Assembly (NCBI RefSeq): GCF_026343115.1
Contig: NZ_JAPEMC010000001.1
Location: forward strand, 2,976,001 to 3,040,000
Reading direction: 5' to 3'
DNA from: Streptomyces sp. NBC_00102
Lineage (GTDB): Bacteria > Actinomycetota > Actinomycetes > Streptomycetales > Streptomycetaceae
DNA length: 64,000 nucleotides
Part shown: one piece after another, positions 34,971 through 44,480 of the stretch
Layout of the letters: each line of letters starts with the position of its first letter
How positions within the stretch are numbered: position 1 is the first letter of the stretch
The notes under the pieces: generated by a model
Databases searched by the model: none
What the model saw: the letters and a program-made list of their open reading frames with translations, nothing else
What the model was told of the DNA's origin: nothing
Translations under genes and position numbers: made by a program

Positions 34971-35522
34971 TCACCCGGCGCTCACGGCTCGTCCGTCGCC
35001 GCCCCCGTGCACCCACTCCGTCAGTGCCGAGAAGTCCGCGTCCGTCAGGCCGAGTCGGGGATCCACGCGGTGGAGCAGCCGGCGCCCCTCGCAGTGACCT
35101 GCCACCCAGCGCCGGTCGATGTCGGTGATCTCGTCGTCCACCCAGACGAAGGACCGGCCGGCCGCCAGGTCCACGAGCGTGCGGGTCTTCCAGTGGAGAC
35201 CGCCGCGCTCGTCCGCGTCGTCCACGTCCTCCGGCCAGTCCACCACGGGCAGTTGCGGCAGTCCGAGCCACGGAGCGACGACGAGGTTCGCGTCCGCCAT
35301 CCAGGTCGTCGCCCAGACCAACTCGCAGCCCAGCGAGAGGAGTCGGGGCCCGTACGCGGGGTTGATCCGGGCCAGCAGCGGGTTCCCGGCATCCTCGGGA
35401 CGCCCGGAGGCCGAGCGGTACACCGGGTAGCCGCCCGGAAGTTCCTGCGGCGTCGCCCCGAAGGGGATGAGGGGGCCGTCGACGTCGAGGAAGAGCAGCG
35501 GGCGGAGCTCCGGACCGGTCAC
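34971..35522 (-). CDS. HAD-domain protein
   Basis: A 183-residue protein. It opens with the HAD motif I PLLFLDVDGPLIPFG (nucleophile and general acid Asp in D-x-D), has a motif II-like strand ELVWATTWMADAN, and motif III/IV acidic residues in RSFVWVDDEITDID. It belongs to the small HAD proteins common in Streptomyces that are of unknown substrate. I use GTG 35522; an ATG at 35549 adds nine residues. It is upstream of the rox promoter region on the same strand. Confidence 0.78.
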   Translation of the reverse strand: MTGPELRPLLFLDVDGPLIPFGATPQELPGGYPVYRSASGRPEDAGNPLLARINPAYGPRLLSLGCELVWATTWMADANLVVAPWLGLPQLPVVDWPEDVDDADERGGLHWKTRTLVDLAAGRSFVWVDDEITDIDRRWVAGHCEGRRLLHRVDPRLGLTDADFSALTEWVHGGGDGRAVSAG

Positions 35523-35687
35523 GCCCGCACGATAGCCGCCCGGACCCACCGCCGCGCGGAGGCCGGAGCCACCCGACAGCCGGACCGCACCGCACCGCGA
35601 ACGGAACCACCGAAACGAGCCCCCCGCCGGAGGCAGGCCCGCCGGACCGCACCGAAACGGGGCCCGCCGGAGCCCGACCCGTCGGAC

Positions 35688-36200
35688 CTACGCCGCCTGG
35701 CGGGCGCGACGGGCGGGGCGGGGGCTCTCGACCGGCTCGGCCAGTTGCCCCTGGGCCAGCTGCTCCAGGGCCCGGACGAAGGCCGCCCGGTCGCCCTCGG
35801 CCACCCCGCCCAGCGCCTCCGCGTGCACCCGGTCGACGATCCGCCGGCTCCGGGTGGCCAGCTCCGCGCCCTTGTCCGTCACGAAGATGATCCGCGCACG
35901 CCGGTCCGCCGTCGATGGGCGCCGTTCCGCGAGGCCCGCACGCTCCAGGGCGTCGACGGTCACCACCATCGTGGTCTTGTCCATGTCTCCGATCTCCGCC
36001 AACTGCGCCTGGGTCCGCTCCTCATCCAAGGCGTGCTCCAGGACGCAGTGCATACGGGGGGTGAGGCCCACCTCGTCGAGGGCCGCCGCCATCCGGGTCC
36101 GCAGCACGTGACTCGTGTGGTTGAGCAGGTACGAGAGGTCGAAGCCGGTGGGGGCACTGGAGGCGTCGAGGGCGCTGGGGGCGGACGGCGTGGGGGTCAT
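35688..36200 (-). CDS. MarR-family transcriptional regulator
   Basis: The 170-residue protein has the MarR winged helix at about 50-125: LTPRMHCVLEHALDEERTQAQLAEIGDMDKTTMVVTVDALERAGLAERRPSTADRRARIIFVTDKGAEL. The DRR wing motif is intact. Regulators of this type respond to small ligands and usually control a neighbouring exporter. It is divergent from a DHA2 exporter, which it probably represses. Start at ATG 36200. Confidence 0.9.
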   Translation of the reverse strand: MTPTPSAPSALDASSAPTGFDLSYLLNHTSHVLRTRMAAALDEVGLTPRMHCVLEHALDEERTQAQLAEIGDMDKTTMVVTVDALERAGLAERRPSTADRRARIIFVTDKGAELATRSRRIVDRVHAEALGGVAEGDRAAFVRALEQLAQGQLAEPVESPRPARRARQAA

Positions 36201-36418
36201 GCGATCCAGGCTAGCAACTCGGTCCGTCGCGGATGGTCCTGAAGCAGACGTTTCCCCCGTCGCGCCACCCCTGCTCGCACCATCACCCTCAAAGACCTCC
36301 CGAAACAAATAGTCCGCAACAAAACCTTCTGCTACGGTCGATCCTGTCGCAGCCACCGAGGCGCGTCCGCTCATCCGCGCACGTCGAGCCGGCCGCTTCC
36401 CACCGCAGGAGCACGCCC
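36201..36418. promoter_or_regulatory. Divergent promoter region of marR and the DHA2 exporter
   Basis: An AT-rich island (36290-36345) stands out in an otherwise GC-rich gap. It holds direct repeats of AACAAA (36304 and 36318, 14 bases apart) next to AATAGTCCG and GCTACGG, which could be -10 elements. MarR binding here is an inference from gene order. Confidence 0.35.
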
Positions 36419-37939
36419 ATGACCACCGCAGCCCGCCCCGCCTCCCCCGGCACCACGCCCGCCCCGGCGGCAGCCCCCGTACCCGCCGCACCCCCGCCCC
36501 TCTCCCCCCGGCAGAAGTGGGTCGCGCTCGGGGTGGTCGCCTCGGGAATGCTGATGATCATTCTCGACGGCTCGATCGTCACCGTGGCGATGCCCGCGAT
36601 CCAGCGGGACCTGGGCTTCACCCCCGCCGGACTCAGCTGGGTCTTCAACGCCTACCTGATCGCGTTCGGCAGTCTGCTGCTGCTCGCCGGACGGCTCGGG
36701 GACCTCATCGGGCGCAAGCGGATGTTCGTCACCGGCACCGCCGTCTTCACCGGCGCCTCGCTCCTCGCCGGCGTGGCGACCTCGCCCGGGGTTCTCATCG
36801 CGGCGCGGGCCCTCCAGGGGGTCGGCAGCGCGACGGCGTCCGCGGTCGGGCTCGGCATCTTGGTCACCCTCTTCACCGAGCCGCGCGAACGGGCCCGCGC
36901 CATCGCTGTGTTCTCGTTCACCTCGGCGCTCGGCGCCTCGCTCGGCCAGGTGCTCGGCGGGGTGCTCACCGACGCGCTCGACTGGCACTGGATCTTCTTC
37001 ATCAACCTGCCGATCGGCGCCGCCGCGCTCGTCCTCGCCGTCCGGGTCCTGCCCGGCGACCGGGGCCCCGGACTCGCTTCCGGCGCCGACTGGACCGGCG
37101 CGCTCCTCGTCACCGCCGCCCTGGTGGTGGGCATCTACACCGTCGTCCAGGTCGAGCGGTACGGCTGGCTGTCCGGGCACACCCTGGGCCTGGGCGCCGC
37201 CGCACTCGCCCTGCTCGCCGCCTTCGTCGTGCGCCAGGCCACCTCGAGCACCCCACTGATCCCGCCGCGCCTGCTGCGTTCCCGCACCACCGTCGGCGGC
37301 AACCTCGTGCAGATCCTCATGATGGGGGCGATGTTCACCTTCCAGATCCTCATCGCCCTGTACCTGCAGAAGGTGCTCGGCTACAACGCGCTGGGCACGG
37401 GACTCGCCCTGCTGCCGGCCGCCCTGGTCATCGGGAGCGTGTCGCTGTTCCTCTCGGCGCGTCTGAACGCCCGGTTCGGCGAGCGTGCCGTCCTGCTGAC
37501 CGGAATCGCCCTGCTGGCCGCCCAGATGGTGCTGCTCGGCCGGCTCCCCGACCACGCCTCCTACGCCGTCGACCTGCTGCCGGTGATGCTGCTGACGGCC
37601 GGTTTCGGCCTGTCGCTCCCCGCGCTGACCACCCTGGGCATGTCCGGAGCCGCCGACGAGGACGCCGGACTCGCCTCCGGCCTCTTCAACACCACGCAGC
37701 AGGTCGGCATGGCCCTCGGCGTGGCCGTCCTCACCACTCTGGCCGCGGGCCGCACCGAGGGGCTGCTCGCCGCCGGGCACGACCCGGCGCACGCGCTGAC
37801 GGAGGGGTACCGCCTGGCCTTCACGGTCGGCGCGGGCCTGGTCGGCGCCGCCTTCGTCGCCACCCTGCTCCTGCTCCCGGCCCGCCCGTCGGCCACCTCC
37901 GGCGGCCCCGTCACCGCCCCCGGACCGGGCGACGAATGA
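36419..37939 (+). CDS. DHA2-family (14-TM) MFS drug exporter
   Basis: A 506-residue inner-membrane antiporter. After a Pro/Ala-rich N-terminus (about 1-32) come about 14 hydrophobic helices. The motif D1-like LDGSIVTVAMPAIQRDLG (about 50-67) and motif A GRLGDLIGRKRMFV (about 90-103) define the EmrB/QacA group, and motif C-like GASLGQVLGGVLTD is at about 178-191. It exports drugs using the proton gradient. A GCAGGAGCACGCCC ribosome site precedes ATG 36419. The divergent MarR gene is its likely regulator. Confidence 0.9.
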   Translation: MTTAARPASPGTTPAPAAAPVPAAPPPLSPRQKWVALGVVASGMLMIILDGSIVTVAMPAIQRDLGFTPAGLSWVFNAYLIAFGSLLLLAGRLGDLIGRKRMFVTGTAVFTGASLLAGVATSPGVLIAARALQGVGSATASAVGLGILVTLFTEPRERARAIAVFSFTSALGASLGQVLGGVLTDALDWHWIFFINLPIGAAALVLAVRVLPGDRGPGLASGADWTGALLVTAALVVGIYTVVQVERYGWLSGHTLGLGAAALALLAAFVVRQATSSTPLIPPRLLRSRTTVGGNLVQILMMGAMFTFQILIALYLQKVLGYNALGTGLALLPAALVIGSVSLFLSARLNARFGERAVLLTGIALLAAQMVLLGRLPDHASYAVDLLPVMLLTAGFGLSLPALTTLGMSGAADEDAGLASGLFNTTQQVGMALGVAVLTTLAAGRTEGLLAAGHDPAHALTEGYRLAFTVGAGLVGAAFVATLLLLPARPSATSGGPVTAPGPGDE

Positions 37940-38096
37940 ACAACCGGAGAACCTTGGGGAACGTCCGGGCGGGCGGCAAGGGAAACATGTCACCCCCAGC
38001 GATTTTGTTCCCATCTGTTCGATGAGGCGGTCGTAGCCTGAGCCGACCGGTGGCCGCCCCGCCCCGGAGTTCCCTGATGAGGATGGTCAGATACGC

Positions 38097-39335
38097 ATGC
38101 GCGGCGCGGACGGCGGTTTGTCGATACCCCAGCGGCAGCGGGTCACGGACCGGTTGCAGGAGCCTCTGCCTCCGCTCGCCGGGGCCGAGGCGGTGTCCGC
38201 CACCGGTACCGGGCTTCCGCAGCAGTCCCCCTCGGCGGCGGGCGCCAAGCACGCGGCCACCCCGTCCCGGGCGGGCCGCCGTCTCTACGCCATCGACGGC
38301 ATCCGCCTGGTCGCCGCGCTCATGGTGGCCGTCCACCACTACGCCGGCACCGCCAGGGCCGACCGGCCGGGGAACCTCATCTGGGGCCGTTCGGCGTCCG
38401 AGCTGATGCCGACGGTGTTCCGTATCGCCTCGTACGGCTGGATCGGCGTCGAGATCTTCTTCGTGATCAGCGGCTTCGTGATCTGCATGTCGTGCTGGGG
38501 CCGGACGCCCAAGGACTTCTTCATCTCGCGGGTGATCCGGCTCTACCCGGCGTACTGGATCGGCATCGTCCTCACGACCGGCTTCCTCGCCGCCGTACCG
38601 GGGGTCTGGGAACGGCTCCGGCTGCGTGAGGTGCTGATCAACTTCACCATGCTGCAGTCGGGTTCGGGGGTCCCGAACGTCGACGGCGTCTACTGGACCC
38701 TCTGGTCGGAGCTCCGGTTCTACCTGCTCTTCCTGATCGTCGTCGCCTCCGGCCTGACGTACCGCAAGGTCGTGGTGTTCTGCTGCATGTGGGGCGCGGT
38801 CGCCATGCTGGCGCCGGTCTCCCACTTCCCGCTGCTGGTCCTCGTCGCCCAGCCCGACGGCGCCTGGTACTTCATCGCCGGGCTCGCCCTCTACCTGATG
38901 CACCGGTTCGGCCAGGACCTGCTGCTCTGGGGCATCCTCGGAATGGCCTGGATGATGGGCCAACTGGAGCTGGGCCACCGCATCGACGTGGTCGAGCACG
39001 TCTCCAGCTGGCGCGGGAGCGTAGTCGTCTTCACCGTGTTCCTGCTGACCATGGTGGGCATCTCGCTCGGCCTGACCGACCGCATCCGCTGGAAGTGGCT
39101 GGTCACAGCCGGAACGATGACGTACCCGCTCTACCTGACGCACTACGCGATCGGCACCACGCTGATCAACCGGCTGCGGGACACCATGGACCCCCGGCTG
39201 CTGCTCGTCGCCGTCATCGCGGGCTTCATGCTCCTGGCCTACCTGATCCACCGCTTCGTGGAACGCCCGCTCGCACGCCTGCTGAAGCAGGGCCTGAACT
39301 CCGCCTTCGTCCGGCTGCGCACCGCCCAGAACTGA
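38097..39335 (+). CDS. Acyltransferase-3 family membrane protein
   Basis: The 412-residue protein has a soluble N-terminus (about 1-60) and about ten membrane helices. The acyltransferase_3 signature is LYAIDGIRLVAALMVAVHHYAG (about 64-85), with the essential His, then WIGVEIFFVISGFVICMSCWGRTPKDFFISRVIRLYPAYW (about 118-157), including the typical R-x10-R-x-Y-P. It O-acylates a surface sugar or secondary metabolite. The exact substrate is unknown. The start at ATG 38097 is uncertain; a start near residue 60 would still keep the domain. Confidence 0.85.
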   Translation: MRGADGGLSIPQRQRVTDRLQEPLPPLAGAEAVSATGTGLPQQSPSAAGAKHAATPSRAGRRLYAIDGIRLVAALMVAVHHYAGTARADRPGNLIWGRSASELMPTVFRIASYGWIGVEIFFVISGFVICMSCWGRTPKDFFISRVIRLYPAYWIGIVLTTGFLAAVPGVWERLRLREVLINFTMLQSGSGVPNVDGVYWTLWSELRFYLLFLIVVASGLTYRKVVVFCCMWGAVAMLAPVSHFPLLVLVAQPDGAWYFIAGLALYLMHRFGQDLLLWGILGMAWMMGQLELGHRIDVVEHVSSWRGSVVVFTVFLLTMVGISLGLTDRIRWKWLVTAGTMTYPLYLTHYAIGTTLINRLRDTMDPRLLLVAVIAGFMLLAYLIHRFVERPLARLLKQGLNSAFVRLRTAQN

Positions 39336-39354
39336 GCGGCGTCGGGCGGCCCGC

Positions 39355-40608
39355 TCAGAAGATGTCCGGACACCACGGCCGGCGGGCCGTCCGGAAGGTA
39401 CGGTCCGCCAGCGCCGCCGCGCCCGGACGGTTCTCCTCGATCCGGCCCAGGGCCACCAGCCGCTCCACCGACTCGTCTCCGAGCTGTACGCAGGACAAGT
39501 CCCCTACGTCCAGGGTCAGATCGGCACTCCGGGTGTCCGGCACGCACTGGGCACCCTGCGGGGAGGCGTCCAGCCGGAAGACCCCGCCGGCGAACCCGCC
39601 GGGGTCGCGGACGTCGAGGACGAGCGTGGCCTCCTGCGCGTACGTACGCGCCGCGAGAAGGCGCGGGGTGTCGAGCACCCGTGTCCACAGCCAGTCCGCG
39701 TGCGTGACCACCCTGGCCGCTCGTGGGTCGGGCAGCAGCAGCGGGAACAGGTCGTCGGGGGCGCGGTAACCGGTACGGACCGTGGTGATCCAGTCGATCG
39801 AGCACACGAAACCCCAGAGGGCCCGCTCGGCCACCGGGCCGGCCGCGATCAGCTGACTCACCTTCGCGGTGTCGCGCGGCTGCTTGGTGTCGCTCCAGTC
39901 GTCTTCGACGCGGTAGGTGACCAGCCCCTCCGGCTCGCCCGAGGGGGAGCGGTACAGGGCGTAGAACGGCTCGGTCCACTTGTCCACCGGCGATACGCCG
40001 ACACCGGTGTGCCGGTCCCACCAGGAGGGCGCGCGGTCGACCGCACCGTGCTGCCGGACGGCCAGCCGGGCATGGATCTCCGGGCCCAGCTTCCGTACGT
40101 CCTCGGCGTCCACCAGCTCGATCCGGCTGCCGTCCGGTGCGCCGGCGAGCGGGCCGTGGTGGTCCAGGCCGGAGCGGGTGAGGTCCACCTCCCACTCGGT
40201 GAACGAGGTGGCCCGGCCGAAGCCGAAGCGCCCGTAGATGCCGTACTCGGCCGCGATCAGGGTGGCGGCCACCTCACCGCGCTCCTTCGCCTCCGCGAGG
40301 TCCGTCGCCATCATCCGGCGCAGCAGGCCCTGTCTGCGGTGGGTCGGCGCGACGGTCACCGCGCTGATCGCGTCCACCGCGACCCGCGCGCCGCCGGGCA
40401 CCGTCAGCTCCTGGGCGAACGAACGGAAGGTCGCCACGCACCGCCCGTCGTCGAAGGCGCCCCGCACCCGGGAGATGTCGGTGCGCGCCAGTCGCACCTC
40501 CGCGTCCTCCTGGAGGCCCTCCGTGGAGGTCTTCAGAAACCCCCGCCGAACCGCCTTCAGCCATGCGGGGAACTCGGTCTCGGTGATCACACGCACGTCC
40601 AGGCCCAT
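39355..40608 (-). CDS. Eis-like GNAT-family N-acetyltransferase
   Basis: A 417-residue protein with three regions of the Eis type: GNAT domain 1 (about 1-150) with the acetyl-CoA loop VTVAPTHRRQGLLRRMM, a second degenerate GNAT fold (about 160-290) and an SCP2-like C-terminal domain (about 300-417). The chain ends in WCPDIF, so the C-terminal Phe carboxylate that serves as general base in Eis is present. Mycobacterial Eis acetylates aminoglycosides at several amines; substrates here are not known. It converges on the acyltransferase gene. Confidence 0.88.
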   Translation of the reverse strand: MGLDVRVITETEFPAWLKAVRRGFLKTSTEGLQEDAEVRLARTDISRVRGAFDDGRCVATFRSFAQELTVPGGARVAVDAISAVTVAPTHRRQGLLRRMMATDLAEAKERGEVAATLIAAEYGIYGRFGFGRATSFTEWEVDLTRSGLDHHGPLAGAPDGSRIELVDAEDVRKLGPEIHARLAVRQHGAVDRAPSWWDRHTGVGVSPVDKWTEPFYALYRSPSGEPEGLVTYRVEDDWSDTKQPRDTAKVSQLIAAGPVAERALWGFVCSIDWITTVRTGYRAPDDLFPLLLPDPRAARVVTHADWLWTRVLDTPRLLAARTYAQEATLVLDVRDPGGFAGGVFRLDASPQGAQCVPDTRSADLTLDVGDLSCVQLGDESVERLVALGRIEENRPGAAALADRTFRTARRPWCPDIF

Positions 40609-40671
40609 ACACCCACGCTAGGCGGCCCGGCCCGCGGTGTCGCCCGCTTTTCCCCGCCCCGGGGCCGGGCG

Positions 40672-41661
40672 TCAGAACGCCGCCCGGACCTCGCCGACCT
40701 CGGCCCCGCCGCCCATCAGCGGCGCCCGTCCGACCCGGGCGACGACCGGGGCGTCCACACCGAGGAGTTCCAGGGCGCGGGCCAGTACCGGGCCGAGCGC
40801 CCGGGTGCCACCGTCCTCGATCTTGAAGGCCAGCGCGCGGCCGTCGGCCAGCGCCAGCGCCTGCACGGCCTCGGCGCCCATCTTCGAAAGGGTCCCGGGC
40901 AGCTCCCGCATCAGCCAGGTGTCCGGGCGCCGGGTGCCCGCCACGTACTCCGGGTGGGCGCGCATCGCGTCCGCCACCCGCCGCTCTGCCGTACCGGGCT
41001 CCGCCAGGACGAAGGAGCGGAACGCCCGCGCCAGCCCGGTCAGCCCGATGGCCATCAGCGGAGCGCCGCAGCCGTCCGTACCCACCGAGGCGACCGGCTC
41101 GCCCGCGGCCTCCTCGATCACCTGGTGCACCAGGCGCTGGAGCGGGTGCGCCGGGTCGAGGTAAGTCGCGGTGTCCCAGCCGTTGAGGACGCACACGGCG
41201 AGCATCGCCGCGTGCTTGCCCGAGCAGTTCATGGTGATCCGCTCCCGGACCTGCCCGGACGCGAGGTACGCCTCCGCCTCCACCGGGTCCAGCGGCAGAT
41301 CGGCCGGGGTCCGCAGGTCGGCGGGGCTCAGCCCGTGCTCGGCCAGCATCGTGGCGACGAGCGCGAGGTGGAAGTCCTCCCCGGAGTGGCTCGCCGCGGC
41401 GAGCGCGAGCCGCTCGCCGGACAGGTCGAGGCCGGCCCGCAGGATCGCGGCCGCCTGCATCGGCTTGTTGGACGAGCGGGGGAAGACGGGGGCCGCCGGA
41501 TCGCCGAGCGCGAATTCCACGCTGCCGTCGGCCGCCAGCAGCACCAGCGAACCCCGGTGGCGGCCCTCCAGGAACCCGGACCGCACGACCTCCGCGAGGA
41601 CCGGGGCGGCCTCCGGGGTACCGGGGCCGTAGGGGGAGGCGAGGGCGTCATTGCTGGTCAT
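40672..41661 (-). CDS. L-asparaginase II (thermolabile/ReAV type)
   Basis: The 329-residue protein belongs to the asparaginase II family (PF06089). Marks are the start VLAEVVRSGFLEGRHRGSLVLLAADGSVEFALGD, FPRSSNKPMQAAAILRAG with the Ser-x2-Lys-type active-site pair, ITMNCSGKHAAMLA with a second Ser/Lys and Cys, and VGTDGCGAPLMAI. Such enzymes hydrolyse asparagine to aspartate and ammonia. It is cytosolic and may serve nitrogen supply. It precedes rsiG on the map and is separated from it by a terminator. Confidence 0.9.
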   Translation of the reverse strand: MTSNDALASPYGPGTPEAAPVLAEVVRSGFLEGRHRGSLVLLAADGSVEFALGDPAAPVFPRSSNKPMQAAAILRAGLDLSGERLALAAASHSGEDFHLALVATMLAEHGLSPADLRTPADLPLDPVEAEAYLASGQVRERITMNCSGKHAAMLAVCVLNGWDTATYLDPAHPLQRLVHQVIEEAAGEPVASVGTDGCGAPLMAIGLTGLARAFRSFVLAEPGTAERRVADAMRAHPEYVAGTRRPDTWLMRELPGTLSKMGAEAVQALALADGRALAFKIEDGGTRALGPVLARALELLGVDAPVVARVGRAPLMGGGAEVGEVRAAF

Positions 41662-41666
41662 GAGGG

Positions 41667-41697
41667 CCTTCCGGGAGCTGGACCCGCTCCCGGAAGG
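41667..41697 (-). terminator. Terminator between rsiG and the asparaginase gene
   Basis: CCTTCCGGGAG at 41667-41677 pairs with 41687-41697 (11 bp, 9-base loop). It is six bases after the rsiG stop on the minus strand and just before the asparaginase start, so it isolates the two. Confidence 0.75.
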
Positions 41698-41703
41698 GTC
41701 GCC

Positions 41704-42402
41704 TCAGGCGAGCAGATCGTCTACTTGTGCTTCTCCGTCACGGTACCTGCGGGCGATCTCCGCGCCGCACTCGTCCGCCGTGCGCTGGAGCTGGTGACGG
41801 CGGCGCGAGACCTGCTTCTCGTAGCCGACGAGCCTGCCCATCGCGGTGCGCAGCTCTTCGTCCGTACGGGCTTCGAGGTCGGAGAGCTCCACCTCGGCGA
41901 AGGTCTCCGCGGCCAGCCTCCGGTACTCGTCGCCGCGCGGGGTGCGGAGCGTGACGTGCCGGGCGGAGGTGCGGTGCCGCGACGGGGCGTCCGCGAGGAT
42001 CTCCGGGAGCCGGTCCACCACCGGGGACTCCGGGGCCTGCCTGCGCGCCAGTTCCGCCCGCAGGATGTCGATGCGCCCCTGGACCAGCCGGCGTACGTAG
42101 CTGAGGTCGGCCTCGTCCCGCTGGGCGTCCCGGCGCAGGGTCCGCAGCGCGGGGAGCCGGAGCCCGCCGAACCCGGCCTGCGGGCGGACCGCGCCGAGCC
42201 CTTCGGAGTCCGGGTGCGCGGCGCCCTGTTCGGGTACGGAACCGGCCGTCGCGGCGGGAAGGGGTGCCCGTCCCGGAGCGACCGCGGCCCCTGCCCCGGG
42301 CCCGCCCTCCGGTCCCGGTACGCTCCGCTGCACGGGCGGTCTCATGGTGGCGGGCGTCGTCGGTACGGCACCGGGAGATTGTCCCGTTCCATAGGTACTC
42401 AT
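41704..42402 (-). CDS. rsiG: RsiG, c-di-GMP-responsive anti-sigma factor for WhiG
   Basis: A 232-residue protein with a disordered Pro/Ala/Gly N-terminus (about 1-80) and a helical C-terminal part. Both copies of the E-x3-S-x2-R-x3-Q-x3-D motif that defines RsiG are exact: Glu97-Ser101-Arg104-Gln108-Asp112 and Glu195-Ser199-Arg202-Gln206-Asp210. In S. venezuelae these two helices form an antiparallel coiled coil that binds a c-di-GMP dimer and holds sigma WhiG, delaying sporulation while c-di-GMP is high. Start is ATG 42402 (MSTYGTGQ). It is divergent from dtd. Confidence 0.93.
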   Translation of the reverse strand: MSTYGTGQSPGAVPTTPATMRPPVQRSVPGPEGGPGAGAAVAPGRAPLPAATAGSVPEQGAAHPDSEGLGAVRPQAGFGGLRLPALRTLRRDAQRDEADLSYVRRLVQGRIDILRAELARRQAPESPVVDRLPEILADAPSRHRTSARHVTLRTPRGDEYRRLAAETFAEVELSDLEARTDEELRTAMGRLVGYEKQVSRRRHQLQRTADECGAEIARRYRDGEAQVDDLLA

Positions 42403-42517
42403 ACTGTTCCGTCCCCTCGGCCGGTGCGTCGGCACACCGACATCGTGCATCGTGCCACCCCGTCCGGGGCCGACGCAGGGGTTCTGTACCCGTTCAGCCC
42501 AAGATAGGTTGGTCTGT

Positions 42518-42967
42518 ATGCGTGCAGTGGTACAGAGAGTGGATGGCGCGAGCGTCTCCGTGTCCGAGGGCACCGAAGCCGCCCCGGAGACCGGAGTCGT
42601 CGGCGAGATCATGGGCGAGGGCCTGTGCGTGCTGGTCGGAGTCACCCACGGGGACACCCCGGAGAAGGCGGCGCAGCTCGCCCGGAAACTCTGGTCGGTG
42701 CGCATCCTGGAGGGCGAGAAGTCCTGTTCCGACGTGAACGCACCGCTTCTGGTCATTTCGCAGTTCACCCTCTACGGGGACGCCCGCAAGGGCCGCCGCC
42801 CCACCTGGAACGCCGCGGCGCCCGGTGAGGTCGCCGAACCGCTGGTCGACGAGGTCGTGGCACAGCTGCGCGCGCTCGGGGCACGGGTGGAGACGGGCCG
42901 GTTCGGGGCGGACATGCGCGTCACGCTCACCAACCACGGCCCGTTCACCGTCCTCATCGAGGTCTGA
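42518..42967 (+). CDS. dtd: D-aminoacyl-tRNA deacylase
   Basis: The 149-residue enzyme removes D-amino acids (and Gly from tRNA-Ala) from mischarged tRNA. It has the start [15 protein letters not shown], the [15 protein letters not shown] motif (about 81-95) with the active-site SQFT, and [11 protein letters not shown] near the end, the NxGPxT Gly-cisPro loop. Length is normal. The ATG at 42518 comes only a few bases after GATAGGTT, a likely -10 element, so the transcript may be leaderless. Confidence 0.96.
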   Translation: MRAVVQRVDGASVSVSEGTEAAPETGVVGEIMGEGLCVLVGVTHGDTPEKAAQLARKLWSVRILEGEKSCSDVNAPLLVISQFTLYGDARKGRRPTWNAAAPGEVAEPLVDEVVAQLRALGARVETGRFGADMRVTLTNHGPFTVLIEV

Positions 42968-42988
42968 CGGGGATCCGCCGGACACCGC

Positions 42989-43954
42989 CTACGGCTCGAC
43001 GATCGTCTCCTGCGCGGCGGCGGTGTCCCCGGCGAGCAGCTCCGCGTCGACCGCGACGTTCCGCTTGACCAGCGCGAGAGCGATCGGGCCGAGCTCGTGG
43101 TGCCGGGCCGAGGTGGTGATGAAGCCGAGCTGGCGGCCCTCCGCACCGTCCGAGGCGAGGCGGACCGGGGTGCCGTGGCCGGGCAGGTGCACCTCGCTGC
43201 CGTCCAGGTGGAGGAAGACGAGCCTGCGCGGCGGCTTCCCCAGGTTGTGGACGCGCGCGACGGTCTCCTGGCCCCGGTAGCAGCCCTTCTGCAGGTGGAC
43301 CGCCGTGCCGATCCAGCCCAGCTCGTGCGGGATGGTCCGGTGGTCGGTCTCGAAGCCCAGGCGCGGGCGGTGCGCCTCCACGCGCAGCGCCTCGTACGCC
43401 AGGATGCCCGCGGCCGGACCCGCCTGGGCGGTGTACGCCTCCAGGTCGGCGCGCGGCAGGAACACGTCGCGGCCGTGCGGTTCCTCGCGCACCGCGAGGC
43501 CCTCGGGCACCTCGGTGATGGAACCGGCCGGGAGGTGCACCACGGCGAAGTCCTCGGTGCGGTCGGCGACTTCCACCCGGTAGAAGAACTTCATCGATTC
43601 CAGGTACGCCACCAGGTCCGCGCGGGTCCCCGGCTCGACGTGCATCCACACCGTGGAGCCGTCGTCCACGAGGTAGAGGGCGTGCTCGATGTGACCGTTG
43701 GCGGAGAGGATCAGCGCCTCGGTCGCCGTGTTCGGCGCGAGGTCGGTGACGTGCTGGGTGAGCAGCAGGTGGAGCCAGCTCAGCCGGTCGTCGCCGGTGA
43801 CGGTGACGACGCCCCGGTGCGACAGGTCGACGAACCCGTCGCCGCCGGCGAGGGCGCGTTGCTCGCGGAACAGGTCGCCGTAGTGCGCGGCGACACCTTC
43901 GTCGCGGCCTTCGGCGGGGACGGCGCCGGGCAGGGACAGCAGGGGGCTCTTCAT
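42989..43954 (-). CDS. ygfZ: Folate-binding protein YgfZ
   Basis: A 321-residue GcvT-like protein. It acts in the cytosol in iron-sulfur cluster repair or assembly with tetrahydrofolate. The diagnostic motif K-x-C-Y-x-G-Q-E is present as LQKGCYRGQETVARVHN (about 231-247), with the redox Cys. The N-terminal folate-binding domain (about 20-130) contains LSHRGVVTVTGDDRLSWLHLLLTQHV. The ATG is at 43954. It is followed on the map by nur, which reads in the same direction. Confidence 0.93.
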   Translation of the reverse strand: MKSPLLSLPGAVPAEGRDEGVAAHYGDLFREQRALAGGDGFVDLSHRGVVTVTGDDRLSWLHLLLTQHVTDLAPNTATEALILSANGHIEHALYLVDDGSTVWMHVEPGTRADLVAYLESMKFFYRVEVADRTEDFAVVHLPAGSITEVPEGLAVREEPHGRDVFLPRADLEAYTAQAGPAAGILAYEALRVEAHRPRLGFETDHRTIPHELGWIGTAVHLQKGCYRGQETVARVHNLGKPPRRLVFLHLDGSEVHLPGHGTPVRLASDGAEGRQLGFITTSARHHELGPIALALVKRNVAVDAELLAGDTAAAQETIVEP

Positions 43955-44030
43955 GCGACCAGCGTACGGCGCGCGCCTCCTGGCCGTGGGGCCGGGCGCC
44001 CGCGGCCGCGCGGGTCCGCTCCGGGGCCGC

Positions 44031-44480
44031 TCAGCTCCGCTCGGCGTCCGCGGGCTCCGCACCGCCGGCGCGGCAGTCGCGGCACCGGCCGAAGATCGCG
44101 AAGTGCTTCATGTCCGTCTCGAAGCCGAAGGTCTCGCGGAGCTTGGCGGTGAACTCGGCGGCCACCTCGGTGTCCGCCTCGATGACGTCCGAGCAGTCGC
44201 GGCAGACCAGGTGGATGTGGTGGTGCCGGTCGGCGAGGTGGTAGGTGGGGGCGCCGTGGCCGAGGTGGGCGTGGCTCACCAGCCCGAGCTCCTCCAGGAG
44301 CTCCAGGGTCCGGTAGACCGTGGAGATGTTGACCCCGGACGCGGTCCGGCGCACCTCGCAGAGGATGTCGTCGGGAGTCGCGTGCTCCAGCGCTTCGACC
44401 GCCTCCAGCACCAGCTGTCGCTGCGGCGTGAGCCGGTAACCGCGCTGCCGGAGGTCGGTCTTCCAGTCGGTGCTCACCAC
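44031..44480 (-). CDS. nur: Nickel-uptake regulator Nur (Fur family)
   Basis: The 149-residue protein starts GTG GTG AGC (MVSTDWKTDLRQRGYRLTPQRQLVLEAV). The winged helix (about 10-85) contains GVNISTVYRTLELLEELGLV. The metal-binding part has HLGHGAPTYHLADRHHHIHLVCRDC and a second C-x2-C pair near the end. The sequence matches Streptomyces Nur, which senses Ni(II), represses nickel uptake genes and sodF, and so switches between Ni- and Fe-superoxide dismutases. Two C-x2-C pairs are seen; Zur or FurA are unlikely given the overall match. Confidence 0.9.
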   Translation of the reverse strand: MVSTDWKTDLRQRGYRLTPQRQLVLEAVEALEHATPDDILCEVRRTASGVNISTVYRTLELLEELGLVSHAHLGHGAPTYHLADRHHHIHLVCRDCSDVIEADTEVAAEFTAKLRETFGFETDMKHFAIFGRCRDCRAGGAEPADAERS

